Shown here: one piece after another, positions 27,194-35,747 of the stretch
Layout of the letters: every line of letters starts with the position of its first letter
Numbering within the stretch: position 1 is the first letter of the stretch
Assembly: GCF_900107695.1 (NCBI RefSeq)
Contig: NZ_FNQP01000015.1
Location: 1-64,000, forward strand
Reading direction: 5' to 3'
Source of the DNA: Thiothrix caldifontis
Lineage (GTDB): Bacteria > Pseudomonadota > Gammaproteobacteria > Thiotrichales > Thiotrichaceae
Length of the DNA: 64,000 nucleotides
Translations under genes and position numbers: made by a program
The notes under the pieces: model-generated
Told to the model about the DNA's origin: nothing
The model's database searches: none
Seen by the model: the letters and a program-made list of their open reading frames with translations, nothing else

Positions 27194-28342
27194 ATGAAAG
27201 CCGTATTGCTTTACGTGTTATTGCTTGCTAGTAGCAACGTCGCGCTTGCCGAGAATACATCCACCGCGCCTGCTATGACAAAAGCGTTACTCGGTGAAAA
27301 GCTGTTTGCCGATGTCAATTTGTCGCAAAACCGTACCCAATCCTGCTCCTCCTGCCATAATCCAGCCCACGGTTTCGTGGATAACCGCGCCACTCAGGTT
27401 GAGCAAGCCGTTTCCTTGGGCGCTGATGGTAAATCTTTAGGCGATAGGAATGCACCGACGGCAGCTTACGCTAAATTCAGCCCGGATTTTCACCAGAACA
27501 AAAAAGGCGAACATATCGGTGGGCAATTTCTGGATGGGCGTGAAAAAAATTTAGCAGGGCAAGCAGGCGGCCCCCCGATTAATCCGGTCGAAATGGGAAT
27601 GCCCGATAAAATCAGCGTGGTGGAGCGAATCAAGGAAAATGCTGAGTATGTCACCGCGTTTAAGCAGCTTTTTGGCGAGAGCATTTTTGAGAAGCCGGAA
27701 ACGGCGTATGCGGCGATGACTGAGAGTTTGGGAGAGTTTGAAAAAACCGATGTGTTTGCGCCATTTGATTCTAAATATGATCGTTATTTAAAGGGCAAAG
27801 TCGAACTGACGGATCAGGAGTCTTTAGGGGAGTCACTGTTTTTTTCCAATCAATTCACCAATTGTAATCGCTGCCATCAGCTTAAAACTTTTCCTGGTAG
27901 CGATGGCGAAACCTTCAGCAATTACCAATACCACAATTTGGGTGTACCGACCAATGTTGCCGTCCGTGCTGCGAATGGTAAACCGAAAGATTTTGTCGAT
28001 CATGGGTTGCTGGAAAACCCTGAGGTGACGGAGCCGCAACATGACGGCAAATTCAAGGTGTCTACACTGCGTAATGTGGCGGTGACAGCCCCCTACATGC
28101 ATAACGGTGTATTCAATGATTTGCGTACTGTGGTGCTGTTTTATGACAAATTTAATAACAGTGAACGCCAGCTCAACCCAGAGACAGGCAAGCCGTGGGA
28201 TGTGCCTGAGGTTGATAAAAATCTGGCATTAAACGCTGAAGAATTCCAAGTTCCTGCGCTGAAAGATAAAGAGGTCGATGCGCTGGTAGCGTTTATGAAA
28301 ACCTTGACTGATCAGCGATACGAACATTTGTTAGGAAAATGA
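27194..28342 (+). CDS. Dihaem cytochrome c peroxidase (CcpA/MauG family)
   Basis: A 382-residue periplasmic protein: signal peptide 1-19 (V-A-L-A-E), then two c-type haem sites C-S-S-C-H (51-55) and C-N-R-C-H (224-228). G-Q-F-L-D-G-R and P-P-I-N-P-V-E-M-G-M in the N-terminal half, and F-K-V-S-T-L-R-N-V-A-V-T-A-P-Y-M-H-N-G with the distal Met in the C-terminal half, are typical of the family. It reduces H2O2 to water with electrons from cytochrome c. ATG 27194 gives a proper signal peptide; upstream starts lie inside the kinase gene. The gap to the kinase stop is 64 bases, so co-transcription is possible. Confidence 0.93.
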   Translation: MKAVLLYVLLLASSNVALAENTSTAPAMTKALLGEKLFADVNLSQNRTQSCSSCHNPAHGFVDNRATQVEQAVSLGADGKSLGDRNAPTAAYAKFSPDFHQNKKGEHIGGQFLDGREKNLAGQAGGPPINPVEMGMPDKISVVERIKENAEYVTAFKQLFGESIFEKPETAYAAMTESLGEFEKTDVFAPFDSKYDRYLKGKVELTDQESLGESLFFSNQFTNCNRCHQLKTFPGSDGETFSNYQYHNLGVPTNVAVRAANGKPKDFVDHGLLENPEVTEPQHDGKFKVSTLRNVAVTAPYMHNGVFNDLRTVVLFYDKFNNSERQLNPETGKPWDVPEVDKNLALNAEEFQVPALKDKEVDALVAFMKTLTDQRYEHLLGK

Positions 28343-28458
28343 TGCCACGGTGAACTAAGTAGTCGCGGTATTTTTGTGCTAACCGTATACTGCACCATGG
28401 TAGAACCCCTGTTTTTGTACTACACAATAGTCAGTCGAAAAATAATGCGGGGGGACGC

Positions 28459-31400
28459 ATGAAATCCATCAAGATCAGTGGCAAGTTAACCGGGCAAGAC
28501 TTTCCACACAAAACCAGCAATGCTTATGCCGATATTCTGACGGTTACTTGCCAGCAAGAAGTTACACTGGAAGCCTTACGCAGTGGCGGTAAAAGCGTCG
28601 AGTTGAAAGACATTGACCCCGACACCTTAGTCGAACTGGAATTTGAAGGCGGTTTCAAACGCTGGGTTCGAGCGGGGGATTTACGAGCGCAAGCCACCCA
28701 AGAGGCGAGTCGCTCCGCTACGAGCGAGTTCATGCTCACGCCTGGCAGTTTTGAGGTGAGTAATCAGCGTGGGGCTGTCGGTCTGGTATTAAAGTTTCTG
28801 CGCTTGCTCAAAGTTGATCCGGTCAGTGACATGAGCGATGCCCTGTCTGAGCTGTTAGTCGATAAGCTGGAAACCCGCAAAATTCCTCAACCCGGTGTGT
28901 ACCGTTGTGCCAGTACCGACAAGTTGGAGCTGGAATTAATCACGCAAGCCGGAGACATCGACACCAGCAAGCCCGTCTTGCTGTTTTTGCATGGCACGTT
29001 TTCCAGTACCGATGGCAGTTTCGGGGAGTTGTGGGAATCCCGTCAAGGTTACAACGCGGCAGCATGGTTGCAACGCTTGTTTGCGCCTTATGGTCAGCAA
29101 GTATTGGCGTTGGAACATCACACGCTCACCGTCAGCCCCGTACAAAATGCGCTGCAAGTATTACGCTTGTTACCGCCGCATACACGCTTACACCTGATTA
29201 GCCATTCACGGGGTGGTTTGGTGGGTGAATTGCTGTGCCAAGGGGTATTGAAACGCAAAACCCGTGATTCCGGCGATAAGTTTTTGGATAGTGAAGAGGT
29301 GTTTGCGCGTGCAGAACTCCAGCCCTTTGAACACCATGCCCGCATACAAGATATGCAAGGCTTGCAGGAAATAGCGGCCTTGCTCAATGACAAACAAATC
29401 AGAGTAGAACGCTTTGCACGGGTTGCTTGTCCGGGACGTGGTACGGTGTTGGCTTCGGAACGTCTCGAAGATAACCTGTCGGTCATTTTTAATGTGTTGA
29501 GTTTTATTCCTGCACCCCGGTTTCAGATGTTGGCAGAGTTTGTGCGCATGGTGTTGATGGCGACTGCTCGCAAGCGTACCAACCCGCAAGAGTTGCCGGG
29601 CTTAGAGGCGATGATGCCGACTTCCCCCTTGGTACGTTTGCTGAATCGCCCCGATGTGCAGCTCGATTCTGACATTACGGTGATTTCGGGGGATATGCGT
29701 GCCTCAACGGTATTGGGGCATTTTAAGGAATGGGTGACGCAACGCTTTTTCGGTGAGGAAAACGATTTTGTGGTGAATACCGCCGGGATGTACGGCGGAG
29801 CGCGGCGCTTGCGTGGGATGCGTTTTTATCTGGATCAGGGCGATGATAGCAGCCACTTTAATTACTTTCGTAAGGGCGAAGTACGCGAACGTTTGATTAG
29901 CGCGTTGCAACACCCGGATAGCGATTTGCGCTTACGCCCGTTGTTGACGGAAACGCCGGTCACACGTTCGGTAGCGCGTGCTAACCGTAGTGCGCAAAAA
30001 GCCAAGCGCAGCACGGTGTATTTTCTGCCCGGTTTTATGGGGTCGAGTCTACAGGCTAACGGTACGCCGGTGTGGTTGGATATGTCGGCGTTGGGTTGGG
30101 GCGATTTTTCCCGCCTGCAAATGGACAGTGCCGGAGTGCAGCCGAATGGGGTGTTGGATGCACCTTATCGCCCCTTGCTGACGATGCTGGAAGCCAGTCA
30201 CACGCTCGTGGAATTTGACTACGACTGGCGACGCTCCTTCGCTGAAGCTGGGCGACGTTTGGGGGATGCACTAGAGCAAGAATTGGATAAGGCTAAAGCC
30301 AGCAATAGCAAGTTGGTGTTGCGTTTGCTGGCACATTCCAGTGGCGGTTTGGTGGCTTTGGCGCTGATGAGTGAGTCGCCTAACGTGTGGCAACGGCTGC
30401 GCGAAGAAGCGGATTGCAGGGTGGTGATGTTGGGTACGCCGTTGCAGGGAACGTATGCAGCGGTGCAAATTCTGTTAGGGCAACACCGTTTGCTGAGCTT
30501 GTTGAATTTGCTGGACGGGCGCATGGATGAGCGTGAAGGCCACTTGCTGGCACAGCAGTTTGCGCGTTACCCCGGTGTGCTGGAATTGCTGCCTGCCGCT
30601 TATTTGCACGAAGACCGTTGGCAAACCTTATTAGGCGAGGCGTTTCATGCATGGCCTGCCCGCAACTTACTGGCGGATGCGCGGCGGGTGCGTGAACATT
30701 TACGTGCGGTGGAGCTGGATACCCAACGTATTATTTACCTGTATGGCAAAGCGAGCCTGACCCCGGACGATGTGCAAGAATACAACGGTAATTGGCGGTT
30801 TCATGCCAGTGGGGCAGGGGATGGTGTGACGCTGTGGGCAGAACTGCCCGCCAAATTGCCAACCTGGTATCTGCCAGTGGAACATGGGCGTATGGCCAGC
30901 CACAGTGAGTATTTCCAAACCTTGCAATATTTGCTGGATGATGGTTTGTCGCGCCAATTGGAAACCCAGCCGCCTGCGATTGGTAAGGCGGTGGGGCAAT
31001 GGCTGCCGACGATTCGCAGCGAATTATTCCCGGATGAACAGGAATTGTTGGCAGCCGCCTTGGGCTACCATACGCGCATGACGCAGGAGGAAATGCGCCA
31101 GCCCGTGGAAGTGCGTGTGGTGCATGGCAATCTGGAACAAGTGGCGCATCCGGTTGTGGTCGGGCATTACGAAGGGGATTCGATTATCAGCGCGGAAGCC
31201 TTGCTGGATAAGCGCTTACATGGGCGACTCAGTGAATTGCACCGCATGGGCTTGTATCCGGGGGAATTGGGTACGTCACACGTTTTCCTGAATCCTGGAC
31301 ACAAGCCGGGGGGCGCGGTCATCGTGGGTTTGGGTGAGGTCGGCAAGTTAACCGCAGGGGAGTTAACCGCCAGTTTCACACGGGCGATGATGGCCTATTC

Positions 31401-33831
31401 CCTGAAAATCCGGGAAGAATTAGAGCGCACGCCCTTAAGCACTGCACAGGCCGAGGCGGAATCAGTGCCAGTCCATGTGGCAACCTTGCTGATCGGTACG
31501 GTTGGCGGGGGGAGCATCACCTTGGCGGATGCGATTACGGCAATATTGCGCGGCATTACTCATGCCAATCAGGCATTGGATAAGAGCGAACGTGGTTTGC
31601 GTTTGCGTTTGCAAGTGATCGAGTTTATCGAGCTGTATGAAGACCGTGCGGTGGAGGCGGCACGATTGGTGCAAGATTTGGTGTTGCTGCCGGAGTTTCG
31701 CAACGATTTCAACGTCAAGCGTTTAATGCAATGTTTGCCGGGTAAACGTCGTCGGGTGATGTATAACGATCCGCCGGGTTGGTGGCGGCGGATTCAGGTC
31801 GAGGCCAGCACTGATGGCCTGAAATACACGGCACTGACTGACAAGGCACGCGCCGAGCTGGTGTTGCAAGCCACACAACGTAAGTTAGTGGATCAATTTA
31901 TTGAGAAAGCGATTACCGCCAACGCGGATGACCCGGATACGGGCAAAATCTTATTTGAATTGTTGTTACCGGCGGCGATGAAGGAGCAAGCACCGAATGC
32001 CGAAAATCTGGTGATGGTGTTGGATAGCGCCGCGTCAGCTTATCCGTGGGAATTATTGTACAACCGTTTTGATCATGAATCACAGCCGCTTTCCGTGCGG
32101 TTTGGCTTGGTGCGTCAGTTGCAGGTGGGACAATACCGCCAGCGGGTGGTGAATCCCGTGGATCGTTCGGCGCTGGTGATTGGTGATCCGCCGGTTAACG
32201 GTGAATTTGTACGGTTGCCAGCGGCGAAGCAAGAGGCTGAAACGGTGGCTAATTTGCTCGAAGCAGGTGGTTTCAGCAAAGTGACCCGCGAAATCGGTAC
32301 CGATTCACAAGCGATTTTGAAAGCCTTGCACACGGGGGATTACCGGGTATTGCATCTGGCAGGGCACGGGGTGTACCGCTATCGCCCACACCCTGACAGT
32401 TCCGTGGAGGTTAGCGGGATGGTGTTAGGAGATGGAATTTTCCTGACACCAGTTGAAATTGGGCAAATGCGCAAAGTACCGGAATTAGCATTCATCAATT
32501 GCTGCCATTTGGCTCAAATGGATTTCATGAGTGCTGAGGTGCAAACCGCCGTCAGCAGCGACCGCAGCAAATTGGCGGCGAGTTTGGCGCAAGAGTTGAT
32601 CCGTATGGGGGTGAGAGCGGTCATCGCCGCAGGGTGGGCTATCAATGACAATGCGGCAAAAGTGTTTGCTGAACAGTGCTACAACGCGCTGTTGCAAGGG
32701 TATACGTTTGGCATGGCGACGTTGATGGCTCGGCGTGAAACCTGGCAGCAATACCCGCAGAGTAATACTTGGGGGGCTTACCAATGTTACGGTGATCCTG
32801 ATTACAAACTGTTAAGCCGTCAGCCCGATACCAGCGGTAGCGATAAGACGGTCGATAGCTGGCGTTTCGTGGCAGAAGTGGAGGTGGTTGCTGAGTTGCA
32901 AAACCTGATCCATGCAGCGGATACTGCCCAGACCAGCGATATTGCGTGGTTGCAGGAACGTTTGCAGCAATTGCATCGGGCGATTCCGGCAGAATGGTTG
33001 TCTCATGCCGACATCCTGTATGCATTGGGAAGGGCTTATGGCAAGCTGGATTTGTTTGCTCCGGCGTTGGATGCGTACCAAGCGGCGTTGGATTCGCCAC
33101 AAGCCGATTACCCGGTGATTTTGCTGGAAGACAAAGTGAGCTTGCAAACTGCCTGGGCCTTGGCATGGGCGCAAGGCAAGGTGGAAGCACCGGATGCACG
33201 TTTGGCAAGCTCACCCGCTGCGTTGATGGACGCTAGTTTCAAAACACTCCAGTTGCTGGATGGTTTGGGCAACAGCCTGCAACGTTTTGAAGAGGTCGGC
33301 AAGTTCTGGAAGCGCAAGGCATTAATGACGACAGGAGGGGAACGTGCGGATGCGCTACGTGAAATGGAGCAAGCTTACCAACGAGCGCATGAGTTTGCCT
33401 TGCAGGAAACTCATGCCGTGGCAGGGTATCCGCTGATCAATTGGTTGACGTGCAAAGTGGTGCGCTACTTGCGCGGGCATGTGAAGCAGTTGGATCGGCA
33501 AGAGTTGAAGCATTGGATGGATCAGGCACGGCAATGTGCTGAATCAAGCGACCGTGGCGCAGTTTCGTTTTGTTCGGGGATTACGCGAGCCGAATACAGC
33601 TTGCTGCATTACATTATTGGCGCACGGCTGAATGAAACCACTCAAGTACAGAAAGTGATAGCCGATTATGTGCAAGCGGTTGGGCGTGGGGTAGCACCCC
33701 GGCAATTACGTTTTGTGCGGGAACATTTGGACTTTTTACGCACGATGCTGAGTGAGTTTCAGGAAGAAAAACAGCAATTACAGCCTGTCGTCGTGGCGCT
33801 ATTGGAGATAGAAGAAAAACTATCGGTTTAG
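28459..33831 (+). CDS. Giant fusion: two alpha/beta hydrolases, aminopeptidase-N-like segment, CHAT protease
   Basis: A 1790-residue cytoplasmic protein without signal peptide. Order: unknown N-terminus (1-150); hydrolase 1 (about 165-490) with L-F-L-H-G-T-F (175) and nucleophile elbow S-H-S-R-G-G (Ser250); hydrolase 2, LCAT/PGAP1-like (about 515-860), with L-P-G-F-M-G-S-S and A-H-S-S-G-G (Ser627); a segment (about 885-1040: P-V-V-V-G-H-Y-E-G-D, G-L-G-E-V-G-K-L-T-A-G-E-L) resembling the macro-like N-domain of M17 leucyl aminopeptidases; CHAT caspase-like domain (about 1180-1460) with His1303 in H-L-A-G-H-G and Cys1349 in F-I-N-C-C-H; TPR-like helices (about 1500-1560). All catalytic residues look intact. 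Function unknown; a lipase-plus-protease effector is suggestive of programmed death or immunity but unproven. GGGGGGA precedes ATG 28459. Confidence 0.85.
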   Translation: MKSIKISGKLTGQDFPHKTSNAYADILTVTCQQEVTLEALRSGGKSVELKDIDPDTLVELEFEGGFKRWVRAGDLRAQATQEASRSATSEFMLTPGSFEVSNQRGAVGLVLKFLRLLKVDPVSDMSDALSELLVDKLETRKIPQPGVYRCASTDKLELELITQAGDIDTSKPVLLFLHGTFSSTDGSFGELWESRQGYNAAAWLQRLFAPYGQQVLALEHHTLTVSPVQNALQVLRLLPPHTRLHLISHSRGGLVGELLCQGVLKRKTRDSGDKFLDSEEVFARAELQPFEHHARIQDMQGLQEIAALLNDKQIRVERFARVACPGRGTVLASERLEDNLSVIFNVLSFIPAPRFQMLAEFVRMVLMATARKRTNPQELPGLEAMMPTSPLVRLLNRPDVQLDSDITVISGDMRASTVLGHFKEWVTQRFFGEENDFVVNTAGMYGGARRLRGMRFYLDQGDDSSHFNYFRKGEVRERLISALQHPDSDLRLRPLLTETPVTRSVARANRSAQKAKRSTVYFLPGFMGSSLQANGTPVWLDMSALGWGDFSRLQMDSAGVQPNGVLDAPYRPLLTMLEASHTLVEFDYDWRRSFAEAGRRLGDALEQELDKAKASNSKLVLRLLAHSSGGLVALALMSESPNVWQRLREEADCRVVMLGTPLQGTYAAVQILLGQHRLLSLLNLLDGRMDEREGHLLAQQFARYPGVLELLPAAYLHEDRWQTLLGEAFHAWPARNLLADARRVREHLRAVELDTQRIIYLYGKASLTPDDVQEYNGNWRFHASGAGDGVTLWAELPAKLPTWYLPVEHGRMASHSEYFQTLQYLLDDGLSRQLETQPPAIGKAVGQWLPTIRSELFPDEQELLAAALGYHTRMTQEEMRQPVEVRVVHGNLEQVAHPVVVGHYEGDSIISAEALLDKRLHGRLSELHRMGLYPGELGTSHVFLNPGHKPGGAVIVGLGEVGKLTAGELTASFTRAMMAYSLKIREELERTPLSTAQAEAESVPVHVATLLIGTVGGGSITLADAITAILRGITHANQALDKSERGLRLRLQVIEFIELYEDRAVEAARLVQDLVLLPEFRNDFNVKRLMQCLPGKRRRVMYNDPPGWWRRIQVEASTDGLKYTALTDKARAELVLQATQRKLVDQFIEKAITANADDPDTGKILFELLLPAAMKEQAPNAENLVMVLDSAASAYPWELLYNRFDHESQPLSVRFGLVRQLQVGQYRQRVVNPVDRSALVIGDPPVNGEFVRLPAAKQEAETVANLLEAGGFSKVTREIGTDSQAILKALHTGDYRVLHLAGHGVYRYRPHPDSSVEVSGMVLGDGIFLTPVEIGQMRKVPELAFINCCHLAQMDFMSAEVQTAVSSDRSKLAASLAQELIRMGVRAVIAAGWAINDNAAKVFAEQCYNALLQGYTFGMATLMARRETWQQYPQSNTWGAYQCYGDPDYKLLSRQPDTSGSDKTVDSWRFVAEVEVVAELQNLIHAADTAQTSDIAWLQERLQQLHRAIPAEWLSHADILYALGRAYGKLDLFAPALDAYQAALDSPQADYPVILLEDKVSLQTAWALAWAQGKVEAPDARLASSPAALMDASFKTLQLLDGLGNSLQRFEEVGKFWKRKALMTTGGERADALREMEQAYQRAHEFALQETHAVAGYPLINWLTCKVVRYLRGHVKQLDRQELKHWMDQARQCAESSDRGAVSFCSGITRAEYSLLHYIIGARLNETTQVQKVIADYVQAVGRGVAPRQLRFVREHLDFLRTMLSEFQEEKQQLQPVVVALLEIEEKLSV

Positions 33832-34043
33832 GTGGGTTGAATCAGCAGCAATAATAATCCCGCGAGCAGGTAATACGCTGAGAATTGGATGGTAAGTGGT
33901 TTTTTGAACTCTTCGGGAATGTAGTCTTCCACGAAGGGGAAGAAGTAGCGGATGCCACCAATGATCAGTGTGGTGATGCCAAATAGAACGAGAACAAAGC
34001 CAATGGCTGCAAGTAGATTCATCATGATGGTGGGTACTGTCAC
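33828..34043 (-). CDS. Small two-helix membrane protein
   Basis: A protein of up to 71 residues with two hydrophobic helices (about 9-32 and 52-68) and a short charged loop F-V-E-D-Y-I-P-E-E-F-K-K between. The GTG at 34043 or the ATGs at 34025/34022 could start it; none has a clear ribosome site. Its end overlaps the stop of the CHAT fusion by four bases (convergent genes). No family recognised. Conserved-looking composition and helix spacing favour a real gene. Confidence 0.6.
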   Translation of the reverse strand: MTVPTIMMNLLAAIGFVLVLFGITTLIIGGIRYFFPFVEDYIPEEFKKPLTIQFSAYYLLAGLLLLLIQPT

Positions 34044-34106
34044 TGTGTATTTGATGAGAACAATAGTAGCATTAACGGCATATCTATCGCAGGAGAACCT
34101 CCATTA

Positions 34107-34979
34107 ATGTCACCAGTCAGACGCGCCCTTTCATTTTTGAAACGGGCGCTGATTAGTTTCCGTGCCAATCAGGGCATCCTGCTGGCGGGTGCAATTGCTT
34201 ACTACACCCTGTTATCCATTATTCCGTTGTTCACCCTGCTGATTGTGGCTCTGTCTCACCTGATCAACGAACAGCAATTGCTGAACATTGTCGAAAGCAA
34301 CCTCAGCCCAATATTTGGCACACAGGCGAAGCTCATTACCTACCAAATGGAACTATTCCTGCAAAACCGGCAAGCCGTGGGTTGGATCGGGTTGGTGATT
34401 TTGATCTTTTTCAGTTCCATGGCGTTTACTGTGCTAGAAAATGCTATGTCGGTGATTTTTTTTCACCGGGTTAATATCCACCGCCGCCATTTTCTGGTGT
34501 CAGCCATTATCCCGTATGCCTATATTCTGGTGTTGGGCATTGGCATCCTGCTCATTACTATTGTTAGCGGTGCGCTGGATTTGCTGCACGGTGAAGTTGT
34601 AACCCTCCTGTTCTGGACGCTGGAACTCGACCGTTTCACCGGCAGTATTTTGTACGGGTTCGGTATTATCGGTTTGACGCTACTGCTGGCTTCCTTCTAC
34701 ATGGTGATGCCAGTGGGCAATATTTGCTTTCGCCATGCACTGGCGGGCAGTTTTTGTGTCGCGATTTTATGGGAAATCACGCGCCACCTGTTGGTGTGGT
34801 ATTTTTCTACCCTGTCGATGGTCAATATTATTTACGGTTCACTGACCACCGCCGTGATTGCACTGCTGTTTCTGGAGGTTGCCGCCATTATTCTGCTGTT
34901 TGGGGCGCAAGTCATCGCAGAATATGAGCGGCAAGATATGGACAACGCAGAGAATCCGCCGCCTACCCTACATACTTAA
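34107..34979 (+). CDS. YihY/BrkB-family inner-membrane protein
   Basis: A 290-residue integral membrane protein with about six helices. It has the family pattern A-I-A-Y-Y-T-L-L-S-I-I-P-L near residue 30, F-F-S-S-M-A-F-T-V-L-E-N-A-M near 110 and I-I-Y-G-S-L-T-T-A-V-I-A-L-L-F-L-E near 245. Once called ribonuclease BN, the family is now regarded as a membrane protein of uncertain transport function. AGGAGA precedes ATG 34107. Confidence 0.9.
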   Translation: MSPVRRALSFLKRALISFRANQGILLAGAIAYYTLLSIIPLFTLLIVALSHLINEQQLLNIVESNLSPIFGTQAKLITYQMELFLQNRQAVGWIGLVILIFFSSMAFTVLENAMSVIFFHRVNIHRRHFLVSAIIPYAYILVLGIGILLITIVSGALDLLHGEVVTLLFWTLELDRFTGSILYGFGIIGLTLLLASFYMVMPVGNICFRHALAGSFCVAILWEITRHLLVWYFSTLSMVNIIYGSLTTAVIALLFLEVAAIILLFGAQVIAEYERQDMDNAENPPPTLHT

Positions 34980-35049
34980 GAACTATCGCTTACTACAAAC
35001 CGCTAAAGCCATTAAACTTAATGCCTAACTGGAAGCGGAGTCATCATAA

Positions 35050-35283
35050 ATGCCTATTAAAGTACTATTTTTTGCCAGTCTGCGTGAGCGTATCGGGCAA
35101 AGCCAGCGGTTGTTGGAAAGTGATATGCCGTTGACCTTACAAGAGGTGTGGCAACGCAGCAGCGGCGAATCTCATCTACCGGGAAATGTGCTGATGTCCA
35201 TCAACCAAACCTACGCTAATGCCAGTAGCCTGGTACAACCGGGTGATGAAGTGGCTTTTTTCCCCCCGGTTACCGGAGGTTGA
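35050..35283 (+). CDS. moaD: Molybdopterin synthase sulfur carrier subunit
   Basis: A 77-residue ubiquitin-like protein ending in V-T-G-G, whose C-terminal Gly is thiocarboxylated to give sulfur for molybdopterin. V-L-F-F-A-S-L-R-E-R-I-G near the start and D-E-V-A-F-F-P-P-V-T-G-G at the end are canonical. The gene for the partner large subunit starts 3 bases after the stop (TGA 35281-35283; ATG 35286). Confidence 0.95.
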   Translation: MPIKVLFFASLRERIGQSQRLLESDMPLTLQEVWQRSSGESHLPGNVLMSINQTYANASSLVQPGDEVAFFPPVTGG

Positions 35284-35285
35284 GG

Positions 35286-35726
35286 ATGCAATACGTCGAA
35301 GTACGGGAAGCACCGTTTGATCCTTGGCAATACCTTGCTGAATGGCAAAGCCAGCATCCACTGGATGCCCGTTCCGGGGCGACGGCTGTTTTCGTCGGTA
35401 CGATGCGGGATTTCAATGAAGGTGATGATGTTACCGGCATGTATTTAGAACATTATCCCGGTATGACCGAGCGCCAGTTAGAAACGCTGGTGGCGGCTTC
35501 GGTGCAGGAATGGTCGCTGGATGCAGCACTGGTGGTGCATCGCGTCGGGGAAATTGCGCCCGCTCAGCCCATTGTATTGGTCGCTGTTTGGTCTGCCCAC
35601 CGGGCTGAGGCATTCGACGCTTGCCGCCACTTGATGGAAACCCTGAAACACACCGCACCTTTCTGGAAGCGTGAAACCTTAACGGATGGTTCAGTACGCT
35701 GGGTGGATAAAAATACTCCCGGATGA
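35286..35726 (+). CDS. moaE: Molybdopterin synthase catalytic subunit
   Basis: A 146-residue MoaE, which with MoaD converts precursor Z to molybdopterin. Seen: G-A-T-A-V-F-V-G-T-M-R-D-F-N-E, L-E-H-Y-P-G-M-T, V-V-H-R-V-G-E-I-A-P, S-A-H-R-A-E-A-F and F-W-K-R-E (with the catalytic Lys). ATG 35286 with GGAGG upstream is chosen over TTG 35280. Together with a nitrate-type NarX/NarL pair farther on, molybdoenzymes are likely in this organism. Confidence 0.95.
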   Translation: MQYVEVREAPFDPWQYLAEWQSQHPLDARSGATAVFVGTMRDFNEGDDVTGMYLEHYPGMTERQLETLVAASVQEWSLDAALVVHRVGEIAPAQPIVLVAVWSAHRAEAFDACRHLMETLKHTAPFWKRETLTDGSVRWVDKNTPG

Positions 35727-35747
35727 TGTCATCACTAAGGAATACCT

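Noticed and set aside
34981-35049. Possible molybdenum-cofactor riboswitch before moaD
   Set aside because: Only about 70 bases are available and no conserved fold was recognised.
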